64,000 nucleotides of DNA from Methylococcaceae bacterium (GTDB taxonomy: Bacteria > Pseudomonadota > Gammaproteobacteria > Methylococcales > Methylomonadaceae), in assembly GCA_030693065.1 (NCBI GenBank), contig JAUYBL010000025.1, positions 1 to 64,000 on the forward strand, written 5' to 3'. Numbering within the stretch: the stretch's first letter is position 1; the number at the start of each line of letters is the position of its first letter. Below are positions 1 through 8,142 of this stretch, in pieces. Under the pieces are notes generated by a model, which had not been told where the DNA came from, made no database searches, and saw only the letters and a list, made by a program, of their open reading frames with translations. The position numbers and the translations under genes are program-made.

Positions 1-67
1 AGGTATCGCCTAACTTGTTGAGCTTGGCTTCACGTTCTTCGGCGGCAAATAGGCTTTCTTTGATCAT
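1..67 (-). CDS. IS5-like transposase, N-terminal fragment (runs off the window)
   Basis: Reading leftward from an ATG at 65-67 gives 22 residues beginning MIKESLFAAEEREAKLNKLG, the usual opening of one group of IS5-superfamily transposases. The rest of the gene, including the DDE residues, lies beyond the window, so I cannot say whether it is intact. It sits immediately downstream of tusC, where tusB is normally expected. The family call is by recall of N-terminal sequences. Confidence 0.6.
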   Translation of the reverse strand, partial: MIKESLFAAEEREAKLNKLGDT

Positions 68-145
68 GGCTGTGGGGGCTTAGATACTGAAATGGGACTG
101 GGGAGTATTATCCCATGATGTCGAGTTTTTCGAGGTGCCCATTGG
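1..145 (-). mobile_element. Terminal part of an insertion sequence (boundary approximate)
   Basis: The transposase start at 67 implies that the IS end lies between 68 and the tusC stop at 146. I cannot identify the terminal inverted repeat without the other end. The tusC reading frame ends in residues that differ from the usual hydrophobic ending, so the element may have supplied the last codons. The right-hand limit is a guess. Confidence 0.4.
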
Positions 146-502
146 CTATCCCGGAACCAACACGTCGAAACGTTTCATCAATTCGGCAATATTTTTTCTA
201 TATACACTGTCAACGGGCAAACATAAATCACCACACGTTAAGCCACGCTCTTGCAAAGACTCCATTTCGACGTAAACATCATTTACATCATATATTTCCA
301 ACGCTTTAAATATACTCGCAGTATCTTTCATGCCAACACAGTCAGGATTTTGATTATTTTTTAAATGAAAGACGCCATCATCAAGCAATAAAATACTTAC
401 CGACTGATCAAAAGCCGCTGTCGTTAACACTATATCTAATATCTCCTGAACATAGACCCCGCTATGAACAGGCTTACGTAACACGAACAAAAAACGCTTC
501 AT
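146..502 (-). CDS. tusC: Sulfurtransferase complex subunit TusC (DsrF-like)
   Basis: A 118-residue DsrE/F-fold protein beginning MKRFLFVLRKPVHSG, close to the usual TusC length of about 119. TusBCD relays persulfide sulfur from TusA to TusE for 2-thiouridine synthesis at the tRNA wobble position. I chose the ATG at 500-502: it is preceded by GAGG and follows the tusD stop by a few bases. Longer in-frame starts would run back into tusD. The C-terminus ends RFDVLVPG instead of the usual two or three hydrophobic/aromatic residues, and an IS5-like element begins just downstream. tusB is not next to it; it lies about 7.6 kb away at 8133-8423. Confidence 0.85.
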   Translation of the reverse strand: MKRFLFVLRKPVHSGVYVQEILDIVLTTAAFDQSVSILLLDDGVFHLKNNQNPDCVGMKDTASIFKALEIYDVNDVYVEMESLQERGLTCGDLCLPVDSVYRKNIAELMKRFDVLVPG

Positions 503-506
503 AACC

Positions 507-896
507 TCAACCAAATACGACAAATCTATCGGAGACCAAGGTCGCCTCAACCAACTGCCCTAACCCTGAAATACGAAAACCATCAGCCAAATCATCATCT
601 AATTTGCCCTGCCGTTTAGACTCATCCGAGCACAACAATCCGCGCCGTTGTGCCGCCGAAATACACACCACCAAATCTACTTGATAACATTTAGCCAAAT
701 CACTCCATTGCGAGGAAAACTGCAATTCATCATCAGGTGGCGAGGCATATTTGAAAGCGTGATAAATACCATCATGATAAAAAAACACCCTAAATATCTC
801 ATGCCCAGCAGCCAAGGCTGCGCTGATAAACCGATAGGCCGCATGACCGGCATTTGAGTGATAAGGACTAGCATTCACTTGTACAGCAAACTTCAT
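507..896 (-). CDS. tusD: Sulfurtransferase complex subunit TusD (DsrE-like)
   Basis: A 129-residue DsrE-family protein starting MKFAVQVNASPYHSNAG. The motif VVCISAAQRRGL contains the family's catalytic cysteine, which carries the persulfide in the TusBCD relay. The ATG at 894-896 is preferred to the upstream GTG at 905 because the protein then begins at the usual N-terminal beta strand. It is the first gene of a tusD-tusC pair on the minus strand, and the stop lies 4 bp before the tusC ATG. Upstream (897-1040) is a short non-coding gap that must hold the promoter. Confidence 0.88.
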   Translation of the reverse strand: MKFAVQVNASPYHSNAGHAAYRFISAALAAGHEIFRVFFYHDGIYHAFKYASPPDDELQFSSQWSDLAKCYQVDLVVCISAAQRRGLLCSDESKRQGKLDDDLADGFRISGLGQLVEATLVSDRFVVFG

Positions 897-1040
897 TTTT
901 TGCACCGGCTGTAGTTATTCAGGTTCATAGCAAGACTTGAGTATATAAAGACCAGCAGAAACCGGCAATTGACTCGCAATGGTTCATGCTATCAGAAGAG
1001 GAAATATTGAATCTCAATAGTTTTTTAAATGGGCACTCAA

Positions 1041-1592
1041 TCAAGTTGATGAACTTATTAAGGCAATAATACGGTTTAATACGGATTGATTTAGAACTAA
1101 ATAATCAAACCATCCTGCCATGTGTAAAGCTGCTATTAACCAAAAACTAAGCTGATAAGAAAATTTTCTATTTTTATGTCGAAGCATACGTTGCGCGACA
1201 AAACCTCCGGGCCATCCACCCAAAAATTCGTAAATATGCAGCGTCCGCTCTGGCGTTCTTCTTTGCTTAGTTTTAGCAGATTTTTTATCTCTGCTATATG
1301 CAACATAGCAAATAATACTCATCATAAAATAAGTAGAAAATACGATATGGTAAAAGTAATAACCAGCGCCCTTATCTACTCGCGCCCATACCGAATTGAT
1401 GTTTAGTTCTAATTCATTTTTAAGCGGAGATATTGGCGGATTTGTTTTTTTGCTACGAGAAATCTGACCGTCCTGACTGCCGCATTGAATATCAGAATAA
1501 GTTGTTAAACCATTACCATCGATACATTTGAATACTTTGGCATTGGCAATGTCGCCATAAAGTAACAGCAAGGAAATCAATAGTATCTTCAT
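1041..1592 (-). CDS. DUF4124-DUF1294 membrane protein
   Basis: The 183-residue protein has a signal-like N-terminus (residues 1-18), then a DUF4124-type segment (KVFKCIDGNGLTTYSDIQC), which in its family is a small exported domain with a K/Q-W/C-D-G-TYSD pattern. After a linker and a membrane helix near residues 78-98, the C-terminal third matches DUF1294: RTLHIYEFLGGWPGGFVAQR, then HKNRKFSYQ and two hydrophobic segments. DUF1294 is a two-helix inner-membrane domain of unknown role, often attached to a cold-shock domain; here the partner is DUF4124. The next gene downstream of its 5' end also starts with DUF4124. Function unknown. Confidence 0.7.
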   Translation of the reverse strand: MKILLISLLLLYGDIANAKVFKCIDGNGLTTYSDIQCGSQDGQISRSKKTNPPISPLKNELELNINSVWARVDKGAGYYFYHIVFSTYFMMSIICYVAYSRDKKSAKTKQRRTPERTLHIYEFLGGWPGGFVAQRMLRHKNRKFSYQLSFWLIAALHMAGWFDYLVLNQSVLNRIIALISSST

Positions 1593-1701
1593 ATATTTTG
1601 CCTAACTCGAAGCGATTACAAAAGTTAGGCTAATAGTAGTTGAGTTAATTGAACCCTCAAATTAAACATCACAGCTTTTCTAACGCTAAAAAACAAATCG
1701 A

Positions 1702-2520
1702 TCAACGCATTTTAATAGCACTTGGATGACGGATTAGCATCGACAATTGGCCTTTGTTTTTATTCAGCCAACCGCGTACTTCGACGGTTTTGTCTATATA
1801 TTCATTAACATCCGGAAATAGCGCCAGCCATTGTTGTTCAATACGCGCCTGAAAGCCGCCGGAAAACTCCAGATACACTGATTTACGAGTGCTGCGCACG
1901 TTGCTCACCTTGCCGATTACACGCACCCAGCCGGGATGAGGTTCTGCAGCTAAGCTGGCAACAGCAATGGGTTGATATTGCGCTTGCTGCCAAATACCAA
2001 GCCGGGCTTTTTCTGCCTGTTCCTCCGCTTTCACTAATTCAGCGACATACAACAAGTTAGGCGGATAAATACTCACTTCAGCAAGGCCTGCTGCAACCAA
2101 TTGCAGATTGATATGCTCCTTGCTGTCTGTGAACAAATGCGCCAAAGTTCGACCGTACTTGTCGGTTTTTTCAGCTGCCAGCTCCAGACGCACCCGCGAA
2201 TTTTGCAGTTTATTTTGCAACCAACGCTTCGCATCTTCACCTCCGGCATCAGCCAGTTTGTCGCGGTGCTGGACTTCCGGCGTATTAATACCCAACAAAC
2301 GAATTTTACGACCATCTTCAAGCACCACGGTATCACCGTCATAGACTGTCTTGACCCGGAAAAAATCGTAGCCCGGCTTTATAGCAAGCTTTTTAACTTG
2401 CGCATCCGGGTAAGCTCGATCAGAAAAATGCGCTTTACCGTTGGCATCCTGCCATTGATAGACATCGGCATTCGCCAAGCCTGACAATACCAGCCACAAA
2501 GCCAATAAAACTCTTACCAT
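1702..2520 (-). CDS. DUF4124 / thermonuclease (SNase) domain exported protein
   Basis: From the ATG at 2518-2520 this is a 272-residue exported protein with a signal peptide (MVRVLLALWLVLSGLANA) and a DUF4124 segment (VYQWQDANGKAHFSDRAYP). The staphylococcal nuclease domain follows, with VYDGDTVVLEDGRKIRLLGI, the acidic TPE, and EKTDKYGRTLAHLF, which carries the catalytic Arg and Asp residues of the family. About 80 extra residues resemble an OB-like domain. Predicted activity is Ca2+-dependent extracytoplasmic DNA/RNA cleavage. A longer start at 2553 is possible but would push the signal peptide inward. Confidence 0.8.
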   Translation of the reverse strand: MVRVLLALWLVLSGLANADVYQWQDANGKAHFSDRAYPDAQVKKLAIKPGYDFFRVKTVYDGDTVVLEDGRKIRLLGINTPEVQHRDKLADAGGEDAKRWLQNKLQNSRVRLELAAEKTDKYGRTLAHLFTDSKEHINLQLVAAGLAEVSIYPPNLLYVAELVKAEEQAEKARLGIWQQAQYQPIAVASLAAEPHPGWVRVIGKVSNVRSTRKSVYLEFSGGFQARIEQQWLALFPDVNEYIDKTVEVRGWLNKNKGQLSMLIRHPSAIKMR

Positions 2521-2663
2521 TCGCCCGTTGCCCCCTAAAAATTTCTCTGCCATGTTGTTATTATCCGACCCAAACGCTCAAAGAGCGCGCACTTTGCATG
2601 TCGTTGGAGTTTAGTGCAACATTGCCCGATTTTTTGATTCTGATTTTACGACTGCATTTAACT

Positions 2664-3110
2664 ATGATCACCATCATCCAGCGCGTCACCTGCGCCAGCG
2701 TTACCGTCAATCACCAAATTATCGGTCAGATAGACACCGGCATCATGGCGCTTGTCGCGGTAGAAAAAGCAGATACCGAAAAAGATGCCGCACGCCTGTT
2801 GGAACGCATCCTTAATTACCGCATTTTTGCAGACGCTGACGACAAAATGAATTTGAGCTTGCGAGATATAAACGGTGGCTTATTACTGGTGCCGCAATTC
2901 ACCTTGGCCGCCGACACCCAAAAAGGCAACCGCCCCAGCTTTACTCCGGCCGCGTCGCCGGAATATGGCCAACAGTTGTTTGAGTATTTACAGCAACTGG
3001 CTAGACAAGCCTGGCCCACGGTGCAATTCGGCCAATTTGGTGCCGATATGCGGGTGGCATTAGTCAATAATGGCCCTGTGACCTTTACTTTGCGAAGCTG
3101 TGCACCGTAA
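2664..3110 (+). CDS. dtd: D-aminoacyl-tRNA deacylase
   Basis: A 148-residue protein from the ATG at 2664 (MITIIQRVTCASVTVN), the usual Dtd length; the 22 extra codons upstream are not Dtd-like. It has the two family signatures that form the active site across the dimer: a PQFTLAADTQKGNRPSF block (Ser of the usual SQFTL replaced by Pro) and NNGPVTF near the C-terminus (the GP cis-dipeptide motif). The enzyme hydrolyses D-amino acids, and glycine mischarged on tRNA-Ala, from tRNA in the cytoplasm. It is divergent from the nuclease gene and followed after 33 bp by mgtC. Confidence 0.92.
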   Translation: MITIIQRVTCASVTVNHQIIGQIDTGIMALVAVEKADTEKDAARLLERILNYRIFADADDKMNLSLRDINGGLLLVPQFTLAADTQKGNRPSFTPAASPEYGQQLFEYLQQLARQAWPTVQFGQFGADMRVALVNNGPVTFTLRSCAP

Positions 3111-3143
3111 TTCTTTAACTAAGCAACAATCTACTTAAATAAA

Positions 3144-3890
3144 ATGAATCTAATCTCTACAGACATGTTGTTTTCTTACTGGTCTACGCCGCAAGTTGAA
3201 GTCAGCATCATGATCTTGATGAACATAACAGGGGCTCTGTTCTTGGGCATGATAGTCGGCTATGAACGTTCGTTCCACGGGCGCGCCGCAGGTATGCGAA
3301 CTTACGGACTGGTGTGTATGGCCTCAGCGGCGGTAACGGTCATTGTCGGTTACCCGCAATACTGGTTCGGTGGCTTGCTGCCGCTTACCTCCACCGCTGA
3401 CCCCACGCGTGTTATTCAAGGTGTAGTCACCGGCATCGGTTTTTTGGGCGCCGGTGTGATTATGAAAGAAGGCCTTAACATTAGCGGCCTAACCACGGCA
3501 GCATCAATCTGGGCATCGTCCGCCATCGGTATTTTGTGCGGTGCTGGATTTTATTTTGCAGCAATTATGCTGTCGCTGATTTCCTCAGCAACCATGATTT
3601 GGGGTGGATACATTGAAAATGCATTGCCATCGCGCCATGCTGTTTCGCTAACTTTGCAATTTCTTACTGACAGTAATCCCAATATTATTGAGATCAGGGC
3701 GTTGGCCGATGCGTTGGGTTATCGCCTTGCTGAAGGCTCCATTACTATCACCCGGCATAATGACCAAGAAGAATGGCACGTCATTCTAATTGCCAAGACC
3801 AAACAACAAGTATCAATCACGGCAATAACCGCAGGCTTGCAAAAATGCACTTATTTAAGCGGCTATCAGGTCGCATATGCGCGTAACTAA
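3144..3890 (+). CDS. MgtC/SapB family membrane protein
   Basis: A 248-residue protein with the MgtC signature: GYERSFHGRAAGMRTYGLV in the first half and TGIGFLGAGVIMKEG followed by ISGLTTAASIWASSAIG, within about five membrane helices. The C-terminal 80 residues form a soluble ACT-like domain typical of longer family members. MgtC proteins act in Mg2+ homeostasis and F-ATPase modulation in some pathogens, but in free-living bacteria the role is not settled. No structured leader is visible in the 33 bp after dtd, with which it may be co-transcribed. Confidence 0.85.
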   Translation: MNLISTDMLFSYWSTPQVEVSIMILMNITGALFLGMIVGYERSFHGRAAGMRTYGLVCMASAAVTVIVGYPQYWFGGLLPLTSTADPTRVIQGVVTGIGFLGAGVIMKEGLNISGLTTAASIWASSAIGILCGAGFYFAAIMLSLISSATMIWGGYIENALPSRHAVSLTLQFLTDSNPNIIEIRALADALGYRLAEGSITITRHNDQEEWHVILIAKTKQQVSITAITAGLQKCTYLSGYQVAYARN

Positions 3891-3915
3891 AACTGCCGGA
3901 GCTTTGACGATGCAA

Positions 3916-4047
3916 TCAATCGTCATCGTCTTGATATGGTTGCGCTTTCACGCCATCCGGAATTTTGTGGCTATTGGCCGATCTGAGCAAAAGCAGCGCA
4001 CCACCTAAAACGAATAACAACGCAATCACAAATAACACTATCCACAT
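3916..4047 (-). CDS. DUF2897-like small membrane protein (43 aa)
   Basis: The minus strand from an ATG at 4045-4047 reads a 43-residue peptide: one membrane helix (IVLFVIALLFVLGGALLLL), then RSANSHKIPDGVKAQPY and a run of four aspartates before TGA. The layout of a short N-terminal helix, a basic/serine hinge and a short soluble tail matches DUF2897 proteins as I recall them. The gene is convergent with mgtC and divergent from trhP. Function unknown. Confidence 0.6.
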   Translation of the reverse strand: MWIVLFVIALLFVLGGALLLLRSANSHKIPDGVKAQPYQDDDD

Positions 4048-4125
4048 ATCAACTCTCCGGCTTTGGCTTGGTTTAAGCGATTGCGGTAGAATACACTGCT
4101 AATCAGCACTTTACGCACGAGCACT

Positions 4126-5469
4126 ATGAAAAACGTCGAATTACTCTCCCCTGCCGGCACCATTAAGAACATGCGTTACGCCTTTGCTTACGGCGCCGAT
4201 GCAGTCTATGCAGGCTTACCGCGTTACAGCCTGAGAGTGCGCAACAATGATTTTCTTGCTGACAACCTGGCTAAAGGCATCAAGGAAGCTCACGACTTAA
4301 ACAAAAAATTCTTCCTGGCGACTAATGTCATTCCGCACAACGCCAAGGTTAAAACCTTTATCAAAGATATTGCGCCGATTATTGACATGCAACCGGATGC
4401 GTTGATTATGGCCGACCCCGGATTAATTATGATGACGCGGGAAGCCTGGCCGGACATGCCGGTGCATTTGTCGGTGCAGGCCAATACCGTCAATTACGCC
4501 ACCGTTAAATTCTGGCAACGTATGGGCGTGAGCCGCATCATTTTGTCGCGCGAGCTATCACTGGATGAAATAGCCGAAATCCGTCAGCAATGCCCGGACA
4601 TGGAACTGGAAGTGTTTGTACATGGTGCCTTATGCATTGCTTATTCCGGCCGCTGTTTATTGTCCGGATATTTCAACCATCGTGATCCCAATCAAGGCAC
4701 TTGTACCAATTCCTGCCGCTGGAAATACGACACCCTGCCCGCACACGAAAATGCCGAAGGCGATTACGTGTTGGATGGCGGTGCACTGTCCATGGCTGAC
4801 ATCAGCACTGCCAGTTGCGGAGGTGCCGATCGGCATCCGTTGGCGGACAACGTCTATTTTCTGGAAGAAGAAGGCCGAAAGGGTGAATTATTGCCGGTGA
4901 TGGAAGATGAAAACGGCACTTACATCATGAACTCCAAAGACTTGCGCGCCATTGAACATGTGCAAAAACTGGTTGAAATCGGTGTGGACAGTTTAAAAAT
5001 CGAAGGCCGCACCAAGTCGCATTATTACGTTGCCCGTACCGCGCAAACTTATCGTCAGGCGATTGATGATGCTCTGGCAGGCAGACCGTTTCAGCCGGAA
5101 CTCATCGGCGTATTGGAAAACTTGGCCAATCGCGGTTATACCGATGGCTTTTATCAACGCCATCACACTCACGAACAACAAAACTATCTCACCGGTTACT
5201 CAAAAAGCCATCAGCAACAGTTTTGCGGCGAAATCAGAACTTACGACACGACCACCGGACTGGCAACGGTCGATGTTAAAAACAAGTTCTCGGTCGGTGA
5301 TAAACTGGAGGTGATATTACCGGAAGGCAATCTGGACATTATTATCGAACGCATGGAAGATATGCGTGGCCACCCAATGCAGGAAGCATCCGGCGGCGGT
5401 TATGAAGTCAAAATACCCATTCCAGCAACGCAAAGCAGCACCGGCTTGTTGGCTCGCTACACCCAATAA
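4126..5469 (+). CDS. trhP: tRNA 5-hydroxyuridine modification protein TrhP (YegQ), U32 family
   Basis: The 447 residues begin MKNVELLSPAGTIKNMRYAF, a typical U32 'peptidase' TIM-barrel start, at almost the E. coli YegQ length. The cysteine-rich block near residues 170-197 (ALCIAYSGRCLLSGYF and later GTCTNSCRWKY) supplies the four cysteines proposed to bind an iron-sulfur cluster. KIEGRTKSHYYVA is the other family hallmark, and a C-terminal beta-barrel follows. In E. coli TrhP contributes to prephenate-dependent 5-hydroxylation of U34 in tRNA, so the old protease label is misleading. rraA follows after 17 bp, probably in the same transcript. Confidence 0.9.
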   Translation: MKNVELLSPAGTIKNMRYAFAYGADAVYAGLPRYSLRVRNNDFLADNLAKGIKEAHDLNKKFFLATNVIPHNAKVKTFIKDIAPIIDMQPDALIMADPGLIMMTREAWPDMPVHLSVQANTVNYATVKFWQRMGVSRIILSRELSLDEIAEIRQQCPDMELEVFVHGALCIAYSGRCLLSGYFNHRDPNQGTCTNSCRWKYDTLPAHENAEGDYVLDGGALSMADISTASCGGADRHPLADNVYFLEEEGRKGELLPVMEDENGTYIMNSKDLRAIEHVQKLVEIGVDSLKIEGRTKSHYYVARTAQTYRQAIDDALAGRPFQPELIGVLENLANRGYTDGFYQRHHTHEQQNYLTGYSKSHQQQFCGEIRTYDTTTGLATVDVKNKFSVGDKLEVILPEGNLDIIIERMEDMRGHPMQEASGGGYEVKIPIPATQSSTGLLARYTQ

Positions 5470-5486
5470 ATTATCGAGACAAACTC

Positions 5487-5972
5487 ATGACTTTCACTAC
5501 CGCCGAACTTTGCGACACGCATTCAGAAGAATCTCATTTTCAGATTGCCGACCCGATGTTCAAATCTTATGGCGCCAAGAAAAGTTTTTGCGGCCAAATC
5601 ACCACTGTTAAGGTCTTTGAAGACAATGTCTTAGTTAGAGCGGTTCTTGAAGAAAAAGTGACCAACCGGGTGTTAGTTATTGACGGCGGCGGCTCCCATC
5701 GCTGTGCGCTGCTCGGCAGCAACTTGGCTCAACTAGCCATCGACAACGGCTGGCAAGGGATTATCGTGTACGGCTGCATCCGCGATTCAGCTATTGTTGA
5801 CCAACTGCCGATCGGTATTTGTGCGCTTCACACTCACCCGCTTAAAAGCCATAAAAAGGATCGTGGCGACCGTGATTTAGTCGTCTCTTTCGCTGCTGTA
5901 AACTTCAAAAAAGACCATTATATCTACGTCGATTCCGATGGAATTATCGTCTCGGAAACGATGTTGAGTTAG
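5487..5972 (+). CDS. rraA: RraA-family protein (regulator of RNase E or 4-hydroxy-4-methyl-2-oxoglutarate aldolase)
   Basis: A 161-residue protein with the RraA core DGGGSHRCALLGSNLAQLA and GIIVYGCIRDS. RraA trimers bind RNase E and reduce its activity. Close relatives are metal-dependent HMG/CHA aldolases that use the Gly-rich loop and the R-D pair, both visible here. The short length and the absence of extra C-terminal residues fit RraA, but sequence alone does not separate the two activities. It sits 17 bp after trhP and 36 bp before ispH. Confidence 0.85.
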   Translation: MTFTTAELCDTHSEESHFQIADPMFKSYGAKKSFCGQITTVKVFEDNVLVRAVLEEKVTNRVLVIDGGGSHRCALLGSNLAQLAIDNGWQGIIVYGCIRDSAIVDQLPIGICALHTHPLKSHKKDRGDRDLVVSFAAVNFKKDHYIYVDSDGIIVSETMLS

Positions 5973-6008
5973 AATAAACCCATATTAACCAACTAAAGAA
6001 GTCAGGAT

Positions 6009-6956
6009 ATGCAAATTAAACTCGCCAACCCCCGTGGATTCTGCGCTGGTGTCGACCGCGCCATTGAGATTGTTGACCAAGCCATCGAAACTTTTGGTGC
6101 GCCGATTTATGTGCGTCATGAAGTGGTACATAACCGCACTGTAGTGGATGGTCTTAAAGAAAAGGGCGCTATTTTTATCGAAGACTTAACCGATGTGCCG
6201 GTAGGTTCAACCCTTATTTTCAGTGCGCACGGCGTATCCAAACAAGTTCAAAAAGAAGCCCAGGAGCGCAAACTAACTGTGTTTGATGCCACTTGTCCGT
6301 TAGTCACCAAGGTGCATTTGCAAGTCGCCAAACATGCTAAAGCTGATCGCGAAGTCATCCTGATTGGCCATGCCGGTCACCCGGAAGTGGAAGGCACCAT
6401 GGGCCAATATGAAAAAGCCACCAAAAATGGCGGCATTTATTTGGTCGAAACGCCTGATGACGTAGCAAATTTGCAGGTAAATAACCCTGACAATCTGGCT
6501 TATGTCACCCAAACCACCTTGTCGATGACTGATACCAAAATCATGGTTGATGCCTTGCGGGCGCGTTTTTCGTCTATTCAAGAGCAAAAGAAAGACGACA
6601 TCTGTTACGCCACACAAAATCGCCAAGATGCTGTTTATGAACTCGCCAAAACCGCTGATATTATTTTGGTGGTTGGTTCACCTAATAGCTCCAACTCTAA
6701 TCGGTTGCGGGAAATTGCCGAGCAACTTGGTAAACGCGCGCATTTGATTGATACCGCTAAAGACATGCAACAAGACTGGTTTGATGGTGTTGCAACGGTG
6801 GGCGTAACGGCTGGCGCCTCTGCTCCGGAAGTATTAGTACAAGAAGTCATCAATCAGTTAAAGCAATGGGGTGGACAATCCACTGTTGAAATTCAAGGTA
6901 TAGAAGAAAAAGTGGTATTTTCTTTACCTAAAGAGTTGAAAAAACACGTCAACTAG
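6009..6956 (+). CDS. ispH: 4-hydroxy-3-methylbut-2-enyl diphosphate reductase
   Basis: A 315-residue IspH (LytB) with the three cluster cysteines in [26 protein letters not shown] and [14 protein letters not shown]. The substrate-binding histidines appear in RHEVVHN, SAHGVS and [14 protein letters not shown], and the phosphate-binding [11 protein letters not shown] is intact. It catalyses the last step of the MEP isoprenoid pathway, reducing HMBPP to IPP and DMAPP with a 4Fe-4S cluster. An AGG-type ribosome site lies just before the ATG. A rhodanese gene follows. Confidence 0.96.
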   Translation: MQIKLANPRGFCAGVDRAIEIVDQAIETFGAPIYVRHEVVHNRTVVDGLKEKGAIFIEDLTDVPVGSTLIFSAHGVSKQVQKEAQERKLTVFDATCPLVTKVHLQVAKHAKADREVILIGHAGHPEVEGTMGQYEKATKNGGIYLVETPDDVANLQVNNPDNLAYVTQTTLSMTDTKIMVDALRARFSSIQEQKKDDICYATQNRQDAVYELAKTADIILVVGSPNSSNSNRLREIAEQLGKRAHLIDTAKDMQQDWFDGVATVGVTAGASAPEVLVQEVINQLKQWGGQSTVEIQGIEEKVVFSLPKELKKHVN

Positions 6957-7054
6957 CTGCGCTTACCGGAGTCGCGAAATGTTGGCGACTCCAACAACAA
7001 AGCTTGCTTTAATTGATATGCAGGTATTTGACCAACACGATTCGAGACTAAATT

Positions 7055-7420
7055 ATGACATTGACCGCCCAAGATCTTGTTGCTCAAGCCAAGCAACATA
7101 TTGTTGAAATTGATATTGCTGATGCCAAACAAACCTTAAACAGCAGCCTCATTTTGGACGTCAGAGAGCCTGCCGAATATGTCGCCGGACACCTTCCCGG
7201 CGCATTTAATATTCCTCGCGGAGTATTGGAATTCAAAATAGATTCGCATCCTGATTTTCAAGACAAGCAAAGCGCGCATATCATTGTTTACTGCCAAACC
7301 GGTGGTCGTTCGGCACTGGCTACAGAGGCGCTAAACAAAATTGGCTTCAGCCATGCTGTCAGCTTGGCGGGTGGTTTTAAATCTTGGACGGAAAACGGTA
7401 ACGAAGTCGTCGCGTGCTAG
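7055..7420 (+). CDS. Single-domain rhodanese-like sulfurtransferase
   Basis: A 121-residue single rhodanese domain: LILDVREPAEYVAGHLPGA, the CH2A-type motif, and the active-site loop YCQTGGRSALA with the persulfide-forming cysteine. It ends in the usual LAGGFKSWTENG. With no signal peptide it is cytoplasmic. It overlaps hslR (GTG start inside its last codons), suggesting translational coupling. It could supply sulfane sulfur to the nearby TusB/TusE relay, but that is only inferred from proximity. Confidence 0.85.
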   Translation: MTLTAQDLVAQAKQHIVEIDIADAKQTLNSSLILDVREPAEYVAGHLPGAFNIPRGVLEFKIDSHPDFQDKQSAHIIVYCQTGGRSALATEALNKIGFSHAVSLAGGFKSWTENGNEVVAC

Positions 7421-7806
7421 AAACTGAAAGCGTCCGCTTGGATAAATGGCTATGGGCTGCGCGTTTTTTTAAGACGCGCAAGCTAGCCGCTGATGCCGTC
7501 TCCGGCGGCAAAGTCCACGTTAATAACCAACGCGTTAAACCGGGCAAAGAAGTTAAGCTCGGCGCCAACCTTAGCATCAGCAAAGATGGCTTTGACTGGC
7601 AAATCACCATTACCGCACTGACTAGCCAGCGCCGCGGTGCCAAAGACGCTGTGTTACTTTATGAAGAAACCCCGGAAAACTTGGCTAAACGGCAGCAGCA
7701 ACAAATTTTTCAGCGGGAACAACGGGAGTTAATGCCATTTAACGGCCCACCACAAAAGCCCAATAAAAAAGATCGCCGTTTAATCCACCATTTTAAGCAA
7801 ATCTAA
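7414..7806 (+). CDS. hslR: Heat-shock protein 15 / S4-domain RNA-binding protein
   Basis: A 130-residue protein with an N-terminal S4 domain: VRLDKWLWAARFFKTRKLAA, then VHVNNQRVKPGKEVKLG. A basic C-terminal tail rich in Q, R and K follows. Hsp15 binds 50S subunits carrying stalled nascent chains and helps recycle them. The start is a GTG at 7414 overlapping the rhodanese stop; the next in-frame ATG lies too far inside the protein. The tail KKDRRLIHHFKQ matches Hsp15 endings. It is convergent with tusE, with only 3 bp between the stops. Confidence 0.9.
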   Translation: MLETESVRLDKWLWAARFFKTRKLAADAVSGGKVHVNNQRVKPGKEVKLGANLSISKDGFDWQITITALTSQRRGAKDAVLLYEETPENLAKRQQQQIFQREQRELMPFNGPPQKPNKKDRRLIHHFKQI

Positions 7807-7809
7807 AAA

Positions 7810-8142
7810 TCACAGACAAGTCGGCGGTTTAGGCAAGCCAGCCAATTTGCAGGCATATTTAAGCGGGCCATCAGGAAACAATTGATGCAAGTAGCGGCTA
7901 TTACCTTTTGTCTCACCAAATTCTTTGGCAATGGCTTTGGTAAAAACCCGGGCATTTGGTAAGTGCTTGTATTGCTGATAGTAATGACGGATATACAAAA
8001 TAATTTCCCAATGCGCGTCCTGGAGCTGAATATGATTAGTTTCAGCTAACCATTCAGCAACTTCTTCGTTCCAATCCCCAGCATTTACCAAAAAACCTTG
8101 ATCGTTGATTTCAGGTTGTAAAACTTTAGCCGTTATGTCCAT
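7810..8142 (-). CDS. tusE: TusE/DsrC-family sulfur carrier with both DsrC cysteines
   Basis: A 110-residue protein of the DsrC/TusE fold: DWNEEVAEWLAE, AHWEIILYIRHYYQQY, then KGNSRYLHQLFPDGP. It ends CKLAGLPKPPTCL. The penultimate cysteine (C109, CysB) is the persulfide carrier. A second cysteine, C98, lies exactly eleven residues earlier, at the CysA position that marks DsrC and is absent from E. coli TusE. The context (tusB upstream with a 10-bp overlap, gdx before that) argues for a tRNA-thiolation role, and no dsrAB is present. See the finding on this hybrid character. Confidence 0.85.
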   Translation of the reverse strand: MDITAKVLQPEINDQGFLVNAGDWNEEVAEWLAETNHIQLQDAHWEIILYIRHYYQQYKHLPNARVFTKAIAKEFGETKGNSRYLHQLFPDGPLKYACKLAGLPKPPTCL

